A stretch of DNA of 64,000 nt from Streptomyces fradiae (GTDB taxonomy: Bacteria; Actinomycetota; Actinomycetes; Streptomycetales; Streptomycetaceae): positions 1,488,001 through 1,552,000 of the forward strand of contig NZ_CP065958.1 of NCBI RefSeq assembly GCF_041270065.1. Reading direction: 5' to 3'. Of this stretch, positions 1-7,923 are shown piece by piece. The notes under the pieces are model-generated. The model ran no database searches. It was not told the DNA's origin and worked only from the letters and a program-made list of their open reading frames with translations. The stretch's first letter is position 1. Each line of letters opens with the position of its first letter. The translations under genes were made by a program, and so were the position numbers.

Positions 1-3
1 CAC
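1..3 (-). other. Probable start codon of the next gene, cut by the window edge
   Basis: On the minus strand a purine-rich AGGAGA lies 8 nt before a GTG formed by bases 3-1, so the next leftward gene probably starts exactly at the border. Only its start codon is visible, so nothing can be said of its product. In bases 4-192, between it and trmI, I see no convincing gene or terminator. Confidence 0.35.
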
Positions 4-192
4 GCGGGGCGTCTCCTGTGAGGTGGTGCGGAAGGAGTTCGTACGGTGACCGGCATCGTGCCACACGTCACAGTGCGGTGGAACAGGCGGGGTGCGGCCC
101 TCCGGTCGTGCGGCGCTCATGAAGGTGCCGCCGTCGGTTTCCGGCGCCCGGGGGCGGGAACTCGACGGCGGCACGCGCGCGTTGTGGGGGCG

Positions 193-1080
193 TCAGCCCT
201 TGTTGGGGCCCTCGTAGTCCTCGCCGTAGGCGCCCTTGGCGGGGCGGCGGCGGCGCATCGGGGGCTCCACGCCGTCGGCGAGCCTGCGGGCGGTGACCAG
301 GAATCCGGTGTGGCCGATCATGCGGTGGTCGGGGCGCACGGCCAGACCCTCGACGTGCCAGTTGCGGATCATGGACTCCCAGGGCTGCGGCTCGGCGTAG
401 CAGCCGAACTCGCGGATGGACTCCACGGTGCGGGCGAGCTGTGTGGTGGTGGCCACGTAGCAGCACAGGATGCCGCCGGGGACGAGGGCCTTGGAGACGG
501 CTTCCAGGCATTCCCAGGGGGCGAGCATGTCGAGGATGACGCGGTCGACCTCGGTGTCGGACAGGTTGTCCTGGAGGTCGCCGACGGTCAGCTGCCACGC
601 GGGGTGCGGGCCGCCGAAGTAGCGCTCGACGTTGCCCTTGGCGATCTCGGCGAAGTCCTCGCGGCGCTCGTAGGAGTGCAGCATGCCGCTGTCCCCGATG
701 GCGCGCAGCAGGAAGGCGCTGAGCGAGCCGGAGCCCACACCCGCCTCGACGACGCGGGCGCCGGGGAAGATGTCGGCGAAGGCCAGGATCTGCCCCGCGT
801 CCTTGGGGTAGACCACGGCGGCGCCGCGGGGCATGGACAGGACGTAGTCGGGGAGCAGGGGGCGCAGCGCCAGGTAGGCGACGTTTCCCGTGGTACGGAC
901 AACACTGCCCTCGGGAGCACCGATCAGCTCGTCGTGCGGGAAGGACCCCTTGTGGGTGTGGAAGTTCTTCCCGGCCTCGAGCGTGAACGTGTAGTGGCGT
1001 CCCTTGGGGTCGGTGAGCTGGACCTGGTCCCCGACCTTGAAGGGCCCGCGACGGCGGGCGGCACCGGTCGGTTCGGACAT
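193..1080 (-). CDS. trmI: tRNA (adenine-N1)-methyltransferase, TrmI family
   Basis: 295 aa. Family role: SAM-dependent methylation of adenosine 58 in the T-loop of tRNA, giving m1A58. The N-terminal ~85 residues form the small beta domain typical of TrmI (FKVGDQVQLTDPKGRHYTF near the start). A Rossmann methyltransferase domain follows, with SAM motif I VVEAGVGSGSLS near residue 107 and the later motif RVILDMLAPWE. The length fits bacterial TrmI (about 280-300 aa). It lies 18 nt downstream of the M50 protease gene in the same direction. There is no Shine-Dalgarno; a TACCCT hexamer ends 6 nt before the ATG, suggesting its own leaderless promoter. In other actinobacteria this pair lies next to the proteasome/ARC locus, which would be left of the window. 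Confidence 0.93.
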   Translation of the reverse strand: MSEPTGAARRRGPFKVGDQVQLTDPKGRHYTFTLEAGKNFHTHKGSFPHDELIGAPEGSVVRTTGNVAYLALRPLLPDYVLSMPRGAAVVYPKDAGQILAFADIFPGARVVEAGVGSGSLSAFLLRAIGDSGMLHSYERREDFAEIAKGNVERYFGGPHPAWQLTVGDLQDNLSDTEVDRVILDMLAPWECLEAVSKALVPGGILCCYVATTTQLARTVESIREFGCYAEPQPWESMIRNWHVEGLAVRPDHRMIGHTGFLVTARRLADGVEPPMRRRRPAKGAYGEDYEGPNKG

Positions 1081-1086
1081 GTGAAC

Positions 1087-1092
1087 AGGGTA
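1087..1092 (-). promoter_or_regulatory. Leaderless -10 candidate for trmI
   Basis: TACCCT on the minus strand, 6 nt before the trmI ATG and just past the M50 stop codon. It fits TANNNT with transcription starting at or next to the start codon. No clear -35 is seen. Confidence 0.4.
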
Positions 1093-1098
1093 CCGGTG

Positions 1099-2289
1099 TT
1101 ACGAGGAGGGTCGTGCCATGGCCTTGACGAAGGCCCGCTCCACGTCGGCGGTGGACAGTACGCCGTAGATCTCGCCGCCTTCCTCGACGACCAGGTACTC
1201 GGTGGCGGGGCTGGCGCGGAGGTGGTCGAGGAGGGGCTGGCCGGCGAGGTCGGCGGGGACCCGCATGCCGTCGGCGAGGTCCTGGGCGAGGGCGCTGACG
1301 GCGACCCAGGGGCGGCGGTGCTGGGGGACGGAGGCGATGGCGGTCTCGCGGACGATGCCGGTGGGGGCGCCCTGGCCGTCGACGACGACGAGGGCGCGGG
1401 CGCCGGCCTCGTTGGCGCGGCGCAGGGCCTCGGAGAGCGGGGTGGCGGTCTCGACGGGGATGGCGCGGCGGGTGAGGGTGCGGGCGCGCAGCTCGGGGAG
1501 GTGTTCGCGGAGCCGGGCCATGCGCAGGCTGTTGCCGGCGCCGGTCCAGATGATGGCGGCGAGGATCGCGGCGAGCAGGGCGTCGGTGACGGTGGTGAAG
1601 CCGCTGATGTCGTCGGTGGAGTTGCCGAGGAGGCCGGTGCGGGTGAGCAGGGGCAGTCCGATGAGGACGGTGACGGCGAGCGCGCGGCCGACCCAGGCGG
1701 CGGCGACGGTGCCGGTCATGGGGTTGCCGGTGAGCTTCCAGATGACGGCGCGGAACATCCGGCCGCCGTCGAGGGGCAGGCCGGGCAGCAGGTTGAAGAT
1801 CGCGACGATCAGGTTGGAGATCATCAGGCCGCCGAGCAGGACGGCGGGGACGGTGCCGGGCTCGACGGCGTACAGGCTGGCGTAGAAGACGCCGGCGAGG
1901 ACGAGGGAGAGCAGCGGGCCGACGAAGGCGAGGACGAATTCGCGGCCGGGGGTCTCGGTCTCCTTGTCGATCTCGGAGACGCCGCCGAAGAACTGGAGCT
2001 GGATGCGGCGCACGGGGAGCTTGAAGCGGAGCGCGGCGAGGGTGTGCGCCAGTTCGTGGACGAGCACGGAGGCGTAGAAGGCGATGGCGAAGAACAGGGA
2101 GACCAGATAGCGGGCGGCGCCGAGTTCGGGCAGGACGCGTTCGATCTGGTCGCCGAAGACCCAGGTGATGAGGGCGGCGACCAGGAACCAGCTGGGTGCG
2201 ACGTAGACGGGCACGCCGAAGGGGCGGCCCATCAGGATGCCGCCGCCCGGCTCCTCGGTCCGCTGCGGCTTGGACTCGTCCTGGTTCAC
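1099..2289 (-). CDS. Site-2 protease family (M50) intramembrane metalloprotease with CBS domains
   Basis: 396 aa from a GTG preceded by AAAGGA; a longer reading would start at an ATG at 2334 but lacks a ribosome site. Polytopic membrane protein. The zinc motif HELAH (in LVHELAHTLAAL) lies in an early membrane helix. The third metal ligand is in LLPGLPLDGGRMF, the family's NxxPxxPxDGG-type motif. The last ~140 residues form a pair of CBS domains, as in the cytosolic sensor part of this S2P subgroup; these often bind adenine nucleotides. Such proteases clip membrane-bound regulators; the substrate here is unknown. It is divergent from the RecB-like nuclease and probably co-transcribed with trmI. 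Confidence 0.9.
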   Translation of the reverse strand: MNQDESKPQRTEEPGGGILMGRPFGVPVYVAPSWFLVAALITWVFGDQIERVLPELGAARYLVSLFFAIAFYASVLVHELAHTLAALRFKLPVRRIQLQFFGGVSEIDKETETPGREFVLAFVGPLLSLVLAGVFYASLYAVEPGTVPAVLLGGLMISNLIVAIFNLLPGLPLDGGRMFRAVIWKLTGNPMTGTVAAAWVGRALAVTVLIGLPLLTRTGLLGNSTDDISGFTTVTDALLAAILAAIIWTGAGNSLRMARLREHLPELRARTLTRRAIPVETATPLSEALRRANEAGARALVVVDGQGAPTGIVRETAIASVPQHRRPWVAVSALAQDLADGMRVPADLAGQPLLDHLRASPATEYLVVEEGGEIYGVLSTADVERAFVKAMARPSS

Positions 2290-2482
2290 GGGTTCCTTTC
2301 GTCGCCGGGCCTTCGGGCCCGCGCACTCGGTCACGGTTCGATCATGCAGTGCGACGGGGCCTGCGTCGATGGTATTCCGCGCGCGCCTGTGGACGGGATC
2401 AGGGGCGAGGTGATCGGGGGCGACGTGATCGGGGCCCGGAGCGGGAGCGGTCGGGGCGGCGCTCGCTGTCAGTGGCGGGCCG

Positions 2483-2488
2483 TAGGGT
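2483..2488 (+). promoter_or_regulatory. Leaderless -10 candidate for the RecB-like nuclease
   Basis: TAGGGT is followed by 7 nt and then the ATG at 2496; there is no Shine-Dalgarno. No -35 box is evident. Confidence 0.45.
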
Positions 2489-2495
2489 CTGTGTC

Positions 2496-3368
2496 ATGAG
2501 TACGAGCGAGCAGCCGCCCGTGGCGGCGGTGGAGGCCCGGGCCCCCATGTCGTTGTCGCCGTCGCGGGCGAGCGACTTCATGCAGTGCCCCCTGCTCTAC
2601 CGGTTCCGGGTGATCGACCGGCTGCCGGAGAAGCCGAGTGCGGCGGCGACCCGGGGGACGCTGGTGCACGCGGTGCTTGAGCGGCTGTTCGACGCGCCGG
2701 CGGTGGAGCGGACGGCGCCGCGTGCGAAGGCGCTGGTGCCGGGGCAGTGGGACCGGCTGCTGGCCTCGCGCCCTGAGTTGGGCGAGCTGTTCGAGGGGGA
2801 CGCCGAGGGCGAGCGGCTCGCGCAGTGGCTGACGGAGGCGGAGTCGCTGGTCGAGCGGTGGTTCACGCTTGAGGATCCGACGCGTCTGGAGCCGGCCGAG
2901 CGCGAGCTGTTCGTGGAGACGGAGCTGGCCTCGGGGCTGCGGCTGCGCGGGGTGATCGACCGGGTGGACGTGGCGCCGACGGGCGAGGTGCGGATCGTCG
3001 ACTACAAGACGGGCAAGGCGCCCCGCCCCGAGTACAGCGAGGGCGCGCTGTTCCAGATGAAGTTCTACGCGCTGGTGGTCTGGCGGCTGAAGAACGTGGT
3101 GCCGCGCCGGCTGCAGCTGGTGTATCTGGGCAGCGGTGACGTGCTGACGTACGACCCGGTGGAGGCCGATCTGCTACGGGTGGAGCGCAAGCTGCACGCG
3201 CTGTGGGAGGCGATCCGGCTGGCGACGGAGTCGGGCGACTGGCGGCCCCGGCCGACGAAGCTGTGCGGCTGGTGCGATCACCAGGCGGTGTGCCCGGAGT
3301 TCGGCGGCACTCCCCCGGTGTATCCGCTGCCGCTGGTGCCCGCGCGCCCGCCGGAGTCCGGCGCGTAG
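2496..3368 (+). CDS. RecB/Cas4-like PD-(D/E)XK nuclease with probable 4Fe-4S cluster
   Basis: 290 aa. Stand-alone nuclease domain of the RecB/AddB/Cas4 type. The catalytic region shows RGVIDRVDV followed by RIVDYKTGKAP, i.e. the D...D-x-K active site. One cysteine lies near the N terminus (SDFMQCPLLYRF) and three near the C terminus (LCGWCDHQAVCPEF). This split 1+3 arrangement holds an iron-sulfur 'staple' in AddB and Cas4. No helicase domain is present and no CRISPR or Add genes are nearby, so it is the common actinobacterial single-domain form, presumably acting in DNA repair. The start is fixed by the TAGGGT-N7-ATG arrangement. The response regulator follows after 50 nt. Confidence 0.9.
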   Translation: MSTSEQPPVAAVEARAPMSLSPSRASDFMQCPLLYRFRVIDRLPEKPSAAATRGTLVHAVLERLFDAPAVERTAPRAKALVPGQWDRLLASRPELGELFEGDAEGERLAQWLTEAESLVERWFTLEDPTRLEPAERELFVETELASGLRLRGVIDRVDVAPTGEVRIVDYKTGKAPRPEYSEGALFQMKFYALVVWRLKNVVPRRLQLVYLGSGDVLTYDPVEADLLRVERKLHALWEAIRLATESGDWRPRPTKLCGWCDHQAVCPEFGGTPPVYPLPLVPARPPESGA

Positions 3369-3418
3369 ACCCAGGGCAGAATGGATCAGGTCCAGCCCAC
3401 CCCGTGAAGGAGTTGTCC

Positions 3419-4090
3419 GTGGCTATCCGCGTCCTACTGGTCGACGACCAGCCGCTGCTGCGCACCGGTTTCCGGATGATCCTGGAGGCCGAGCAGGACA
3501 TCGCGGTGGTGGGTGAGGCCGGGGACGGTCTCCAGGCTCTCGACCAGGTGCGGGCGTTGCAGCCCGATGTGGTGCTGATGGACATCCGGATGCCGCGGAT
3601 GGACGGGGTGGAGGCGACCCGGCAGATCACCGGCCCGGGCCGGGACGGCCCGGCGAAGGTCCTTGTGCTGACCACCTTCGACCTCGACGAGTACGTGGTG
3701 GAGGCGCTGAAGGCGGGGGCGAGCGGCTTCCTCCTGAAGGACGCGCCGGCGACCGAGCTGGTGCAGGCGATCCGGGTGGTGGCGGCGGGCGAGGCGATGC
3801 TGGCGCCGTCGATCACCCGGCGGCTGCTCGACAAGTACTCGGCGCATCTGCCCTCGGGCGAGGAGCAGGTGCCGGACACGCTGAACACGCTGACCGACCG
3901 CGAGGTCGAGGTGCTGAAGCTGGTGGCGCGCGGGCTGTCGAACGCGGAGATCGCGGCGGATCTGTTCGTCAGCGAGACGACGGTGAAGACCCATGTCGGG
4001 CATGTGCTGACCAAGCTGGGCCTGCGCGACCGGGTGCAGGCCGCGGTGTACGCGTACGAGAGCGGTCTGGTGCGTCCCGGCGCGCAGTGA
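3419..4090 (+). CDS. NarL/LuxR-family response regulator (orphan)
   Basis: 223 aa from a GTG with AAGGAG 6 nt upstream. The receiver domain (residues 1-~120) shows the acidic pocket in LLVDDQ, the phospho-acceptor Asp in VVLMDIRMPRMDG, and the conserved Thr and Lys in VLTTFD and LLKDAP. A LuxR-type helix-turn-helix occupies the last ~65 residues (LTDREVEVLKLVARGLSNAE, then SETTVKTHVGHVL). It should be a DNA-binding output regulator activated by phosphorylation. No histidine kinase lies next to it in the window, so its partner and targets cannot be named. A strong hairpin follows the stop codon. Confidence 0.93.
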   Translation: MAIRVLLVDDQPLLRTGFRMILEAEQDIAVVGEAGDGLQALDQVRALQPDVVLMDIRMPRMDGVEATRQITGPGRDGPAKVLVLTTFDLDEYVVEALKAGASGFLLKDAPATELVQAIRVVAAGEAMLAPSITRRLLDKYSAHLPSGEEQVPDTLNTLTDREVEVLKLVARGLSNAEIAADLFVSETTVKTHVGHVLTKLGLRDRVQAAVYAYESGLVRPGAQ

Positions 4091-4123
4091 CCGCGCAGTC
4101 CGCCTCCCCCGAGGCGGTACGCG

Positions 4124-4160
4124 GAAGGGCCCGGCGCGCGCGTCGCACGCCGGGCCCTTC
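4124..4160. terminator. Bidirectional terminator hairpin
   Basis: A perfect 13-bp stem (4124-4136 with 4148-4160, GAAGGGCCCGGCG / CGCCGGGCCCTTC) lies between the convergent response regulator and binding-protein genes. Confidence 0.8.
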
Positions 4161-4161
4161 G

Positions 4162-4215
4162 CCGTACCGGAGGCCTGATCCGTACCGGAGACCTGATCCG
4201 TACCGGAGGCCTGGT
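4162..4215. repeat. Three tandem 18-bp direct repeats
   Basis: Three adjoining copies of CCGTACCGGAGGCCTGAT at 4162-4179, 4180-4197 (one change) and 4198-4215 (one change). The third copy reaches the stop codon of the binding-protein gene. No spacers are present, so this is not a CRISPR array. Confidence 0.85.
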
Positions 4216-5792
4216 CAGCCCTTCTTGATCTCCCAGAAGCGGAAGACGGTGGAGGCGTCCAGGGTCCATTCGAGGCCGGTGACGCCCTCGCGGGCGACGG
4301 CGTACTGCTTGCCCTGCCACAGCGGAAGGAGCGGGAGCTCCTCGGCGACGAGGTCCTGGACCTTGTTGTAGGTGGAGCCGGTCTGGGACCGGTCGGGCGA
4401 GGCGGCGACGGCCGGCAGCAGCTCGCCGGTGATCAGGGCGTTCTTGTAGCGGTTGCCGAGGACGTTGTCGTCGCCGAAGAACGGCGAGGTGAAGTTGTCG
4501 GCGTCCGGGTAGTCGGGGACCCAGCCGCGGACGTACACGCCGTACTTGCCGGCGTCGATGTCCTTCTCGTACTGCTCGTAGGGCACCGACTGGACCTTGG
4601 CCTCGAACAGGCCGCTGGCGTTGAGCTGGCCGGCTATGGCCTCCATCATCTGGTCGGTGGAGGGCCCGAAGCGGTTCGGGGTGGACCAGAGGGTGAGCTT
4701 GACCTTGCCGCTGACGCCGTCCTTGCGCAGCGCCTCCTTCGCCTTGGCGGTGTCGGGGTCGCCGTAGGTGTCGAAGAACGAGGTGGCGTGGCCGGCGATG
4801 CCGGCCGGGACGATGGAGTACAGCGGCGTCGCGGTCGACTTGTAGACGTTCTCGACGAGCGCCTCGCGGTCGACGAGGTGGGCGATGGCCTTGCGGACGC
4901 CGAGCTTGCCGGCGACCGGGTCCTTGACGTTGAAGACCAGGTGCTGGACCTCGGCGCTGGAGCCCTGGACGACCTGGATGCCCTTGGCGTCGGTCCGGTT
5001 CTCCAGGGCGGCGATGTCGTCGGCGGCGAGGCCTCGGTAGGCGACGTCGATGTCGCCGGCGGAGAGGGCCTTGCCGAGGGCCTCGCGGTCGCCGCGGTAG
5101 AGCTTCAGGGTGACGCCGCCGTTCTTGCGCTTGGCGTTGCCCTGGTAGCTGTTGTTGGCGGTGAAGACGGCCTCGGTGTCGCTGAAGGAGTCGAGCTTGT
5201 ACGGGCCGGAGCCGGCCGCCTTGCCGTCGGTGCGCAGGGCGTCGGCGGCGTACTCGCGGTGGTCGACGATGGAGCCGGCGCCCGAGGCGATCTTGCTGGG
5301 GAAGGTGGCGTCGGCGACCTTCAGGCGGAAGACGACGGTCTTCGCGTCGGGGGCCTCGATGGAGTCGATCGAGGAGAGCAGCGGGGCCGGGCCGTTGGGG
5401 TCGGCGATCTTCAGGGCGCGCTCGAAGGAGAACTTGACGTCCTCCGACGTGAGCGGGTTGCCGTTGGAGAACTTCAGGCCCTCGCGGAGGGTGCAGGTGT
5501 AGACCTTGCTGCCGCCGGAGAAGGCGCACTTGTCGGCGGCGTCGGGCTCGGGCTCGGAGCCGCCCTTGGGGAAGGCGAGCAGGGACTGGAAGACGTTGTT
5601 GAACAGCAGCCAGGAACCGGGGTCGTAGCCGCCGGCCGGGTCGGTCGCGACAATCTCGTCGGACATGCCGACCCGGACGGTCGGTCCGGCGTTACCGGAG
5701 CCTTCGCCCTGTTCGGTGCCGCAGCCGCTGAGCAGGGTCGCGGCCAGGCCCGCGGCGAGCGGGGCGGTCAGCCACTTGTTGTGTGCCTTCAC
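4215..5792 (-). CDS. Oligopeptide/dipeptide ABC transporter substrate-binding lipoprotein (family 5)
   Basis: 525 aa from GTG with AGAGG upstream. The lipoprotein signal peptide ends in the lipobox LLSGC (lipidated Cys24), so it is anchored to the outer face of the membrane. The body is a family 5 extracellular solute-binding protein (OppA/DppA type). The signature region lies near residues 95-130, where KVYTCTLREGLKFSNG and SEDVKFSFERAL are visible. It binds peptides or similar solutes and delivers them to an Opp/Dpp permease. No permease or ATPase gene is in the neighbourhood. It lies 68 nt downstream of a paralogue, probably in one operon. The actual ligand cannot be read from sequence. 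Confidence 0.9.
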   Translation of the reverse strand: MKAHNKWLTAPLAAGLAATLLSGCGTEQGEGSGNAGPTVRVGMSDEIVATDPAGGYDPGSWLLFNNVFQSLLAFPKGGSEPEPDAADKCAFSGGSKVYTCTLREGLKFSNGNPLTSEDVKFSFERALKIADPNGPAPLLSSIDSIEAPDAKTVVFRLKVADATFPSKIASGAGSIVDHREYAADALRTDGKAAGSGPYKLDSFSDTEAVFTANNSYQGNAKRKNGGVTLKLYRGDREALGKALSAGDIDVAYRGLAADDIAALENRTDAKGIQVVQGSSAEVQHLVFNVKDPVAGKLGVRKAIAHLVDREALVENVYKSTATPLYSIVPAGIAGHATSFFDTYGDPDTAKAKEALRKDGVSGKVKLTLWSTPNRFGPSTDQMMEAIAGQLNASGLFEAKVQSVPYEQYEKDIDAGKYGVYVRGWVPDYPDADNFTSPFFGDDNVLGNRYKNALITGELLPAVAASPDRSQTGSTYNKVQDLVAEELPLLPLWQGKQYAVAREGVTGLEWTLDASTVFRFWEIKKG

Positions 5793-5860
5793 AGAACTTG
5801 CCTCTTGATCTCTTGCCAGGCCGGCCGCGCGGGCAGTGCGCGGCCGGTACAACGAAGGGG

Positions 5861-7450
5861 TCAGGCGGTGCCGCGGCCGAGCTCCCACAGGAGCAGGTCG
5901 GAGGAGGTGTTCAGCGCCCATTCGACGCCGGTGACGTCGTCGCGGGCGGCGACGTACTGCTTGCCCTGCCACAGCGGCAGCACCGGGACGTCCTTGGCGA
6001 CGATCTTCTGGATCTGCTCGAAGACCGGGGTCGCGGCGGTGCGGTCGGCCTGGCGGCGCGACTGCGGGATCAGCCGGTCACGGACGGACTGGTTGACGTA
6101 GGGGGTGTTGAGGAAGTTGTCGCTGTCCAGGAACGGCGCGATGTAATTGTCCGGGTCCGGGTAGTCGGGGAACCAGCCGAGGCCGTAGACGGCGTAGTCG
6201 CCGCGCTTCTGCGCCGGGCGGAACTTGGACCACTCGGTGCCCTTGATCTTGGCGTCGAACAGCTTGGAGGCGTTGAGCTGGGCGCCGAGCGCCTCGAACT
6301 CCTCGGCCGTCTCGCTGCCGTAGTGGTCGGTGGTGTAGTTGAGGGTGACCGGGACGGGCGTCTTCACGCCGGCGTCGCGCAGCAGCTTGGCCGCCTTGGC
6401 CGCGTCGGGCTCGCCGTAGGTGTCGATGAACGAGGTGGCGTGGCCGGTGACGCTGGAGGGGATCAGCGAGTACAGCGGCTGGGCGGTGGGGCCGTAGACC
6501 TGCTCGATCAGCTTGCCGCGGTCGACGACGGAGGCCATGGCCTGCCGGACGGCCTTCTCCTTGACGGCCGGGGCCTTGGTGTTGAAGCCGAGGTAGCGGA
6601 TCTCCAGGCCGGGGACCTCGGTGAGGTTGATGCCCTCCTGGGGCTTCTCGGTGAGGTCCTTGATCTGGGGCTGCGACATGGCGCGGGCGGCCATGTCGAT
6701 GTCGTCGGCGCGCAGCGCCTTGTCCATGGCGGCGGCGTCGGCGAAGGAGCGCAGTTCGACCTTGTCGTTGCGCAGGGTGATGTCGCCCTGGTACTTCGGG
6801 TTCTTGGTGAAGACGAATTTGGTCACCGCGTCGCCGGAGACCTCGGTCTTCAGGGTGTACGGGCCGGAGCCGTCCACGTCGAAGCCGGCGCGCAGCGCCT
6901 TGCCGTCGTACTTGGCCTTGCTGAGGATGCCGGCGACGGGGGTGGAGAGCTTGTACGGGAAGGTGGCGTCGGGCGTCTTGAGGTGGAAGATCACCTCGAG
7001 CTCGCCCCGGGTCTCCACGGTGTCGATGTTGGAGAGCAGGGCGGCCGTGCCGTTGTCGGACTTGATGGCGAGCACGCGCTCGACGGAGAACTTGACGTCC
7101 GCGGCGGTGACCGGGGTGCCGTCGGCGAAGGTGAGGCCCTCGCGCAGCTTGCAGCGGTAGCTCTCGCTCTCCTTGTCGGAGAAGCCGCAGCTCTGGGCGG
7201 CCTCGGGGACCGGCGCACCGCCGCCGCGCGGGACGTGCATCAGGGTCTGAAGGGTCTGCCGCAGGATGTTCCAGGCGCCGGTGTCGTAGGCGAAGGCCGG
7301 GTCGAGCGGGGCGGGGGCGTCCTCGGTGGCTTCGAACCGGTCCGTGGTGCCGACGACGATGGCTCTGCTGTCGTCCCCTCCGCCGCAGCCGGCGAGCAGG
7401 GGGGTGAGCAGGGCGGCCACGGCGGGCAGCACCAGGGTCTTGCGGTTCAT
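5861..7450 (-). CDS. Second oligopeptide-type ABC substrate-binding lipoprotein (family 5)
   Basis: 529 aa. The ATG at 7450 is chosen over the ATG six codons upstream because GAGGAG lies between the two. The lipobox LLAGC gives lipidated Cys22. Family 5 solute-binding fold, with SYRCKLREGLTFADG and AADVKFSVERVLA in the signature region. It is clearly paralogous to the downstream gene: the same layout, including PLYSLIPSSVTGHATSF against PLYSIVPAGIAGHATSF. The pair probably arose by tandem duplication. The two likely feed a common permease encoded elsewhere or act as peptide sensors. No ABC permease or ATPase is present on either side. Confidence 0.9.
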   Translation of the reverse strand: MNRKTLVLPAVAALLTPLLAGCGGGDDSRAIVVGTTDRFEATEDAPAPLDPAFAYDTGAWNILRQTLQTLMHVPRGGGAPVPEAAQSCGFSDKESESYRCKLREGLTFADGTPVTAADVKFSVERVLAIKSDNGTAALLSNIDTVETRGELEVIFHLKTPDATFPYKLSTPVAGILSKAKYDGKALRAGFDVDGSGPYTLKTEVSGDAVTKFVFTKNPKYQGDITLRNDKVELRSFADAAAMDKALRADDIDMAARAMSQPQIKDLTEKPQEGINLTEVPGLEIRYLGFNTKAPAVKEKAVRQAMASVVDRGKLIEQVYGPTAQPLYSLIPSSVTGHATSFIDTYGEPDAAKAAKLLRDAGVKTPVPVTLNYTTDHYGSETAEEFEALGAQLNASKLFDAKIKGTEWSKFRPAQKRGDYAVYGLGWFPDYPDPDNYIAPFLDSDNFLNTPYVNQSVRDRLIPQSRRQADRTAATPVFEQIQKIVAKDVPVLPLWQGKQYVAARDDVTGVEWALNTSSDLLLWELGRGTA

Positions 7451-7923
7451 CTGGGACGTTCTCCTCATCCGGCACGGGGTGTCGGCCGGCAGTGGTACAG
7501 CGGCTTTCGGGCACTCCGTCGGCCGCCCGGTCGGGGCGGTGGCGATCGGGCCGGGATGGGGGTGCGATCGGGCCTGTGGACGCGGCGACTTGGGTGGGCG
7601 CCGGGGCACGCGGTGGGGTGCGGCGGAGTACTCGCGAAAGCGTAGTGGGCGGCGCCGGGGTTACTGGACGGAAGCAATCGCGGCCGTCACCCGGGGGCGA
7701 TCATGAATACGGTGCGTTCGATAGTCATGCAGGGGAATGATTCGTACGCGGCTGGGCGAATCGGGACACAAGAGCGGGGTGTAACCGCCGGTTTCCGGAC
7801 ACCGCACGCAGACAGGCCACCCGCCGGTCGGCACTCTGCGTGACGAAGCTCACGCAGGGTTCTTTCCGGCGGATGGCCTGTTCGTTTCCGGACGCGAAGC
7901 GGGGTGGCTCAGATCCTGCCCGG
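7451..7923. other. 473-bp intergenic region
   Basis: No gene is supported here. It should hold the promoter of the binding-protein pair; the first ~150 bases upstream of the start are ordinary GC-rich DNA. The only marked structure is the palindrome at 7836-7857. A short direct repeat CTGCCCGG flanks the HAD stop codon near 7917-7934. Confidence 0.6.
7836..7857. promoter_or_regulatory. CRP-like palindrome or hairpin
   Basis: Perfect 8-bp arms CTGCGTGA and TCACGCAG around CGAAGC. The core GTGA-N6-TCAC has the layout of a CRP/FNR-type operator. It lies 67 nt past the HAD gene stop and 386 bp upstream of the binding-protein start, so it could instead be the HAD transcript's terminal hairpin, though no T-run follows. 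Confidence 0.35.

Noticed and set aside
1..120. Minus-strand open frame from an ATG at 120 through the window edge
   Set aside because: It has no ribosome site and an unremarkable translation, and conflicts with a better Shine-Dalgarno plus GTG at bases 3-1.
46..2499. Very long Gly/Ala/Asp-rich open frame on the plus strand across trmI and the M50 gene
   Set aside because: It is the antisense shadow of two well-recognised minus-strand genes; the translation is low-complexity and lacks domains. The same applies to long frames opposite metH, the binding proteins and glpK.
4162..4215. CRISPR-like repeats
   Set aside because: The 18-bp units are directly adjacent without spacers, and no cas genes exist; the RecB/Cas4-like nuclease at 2496 is the common stand-alone form.
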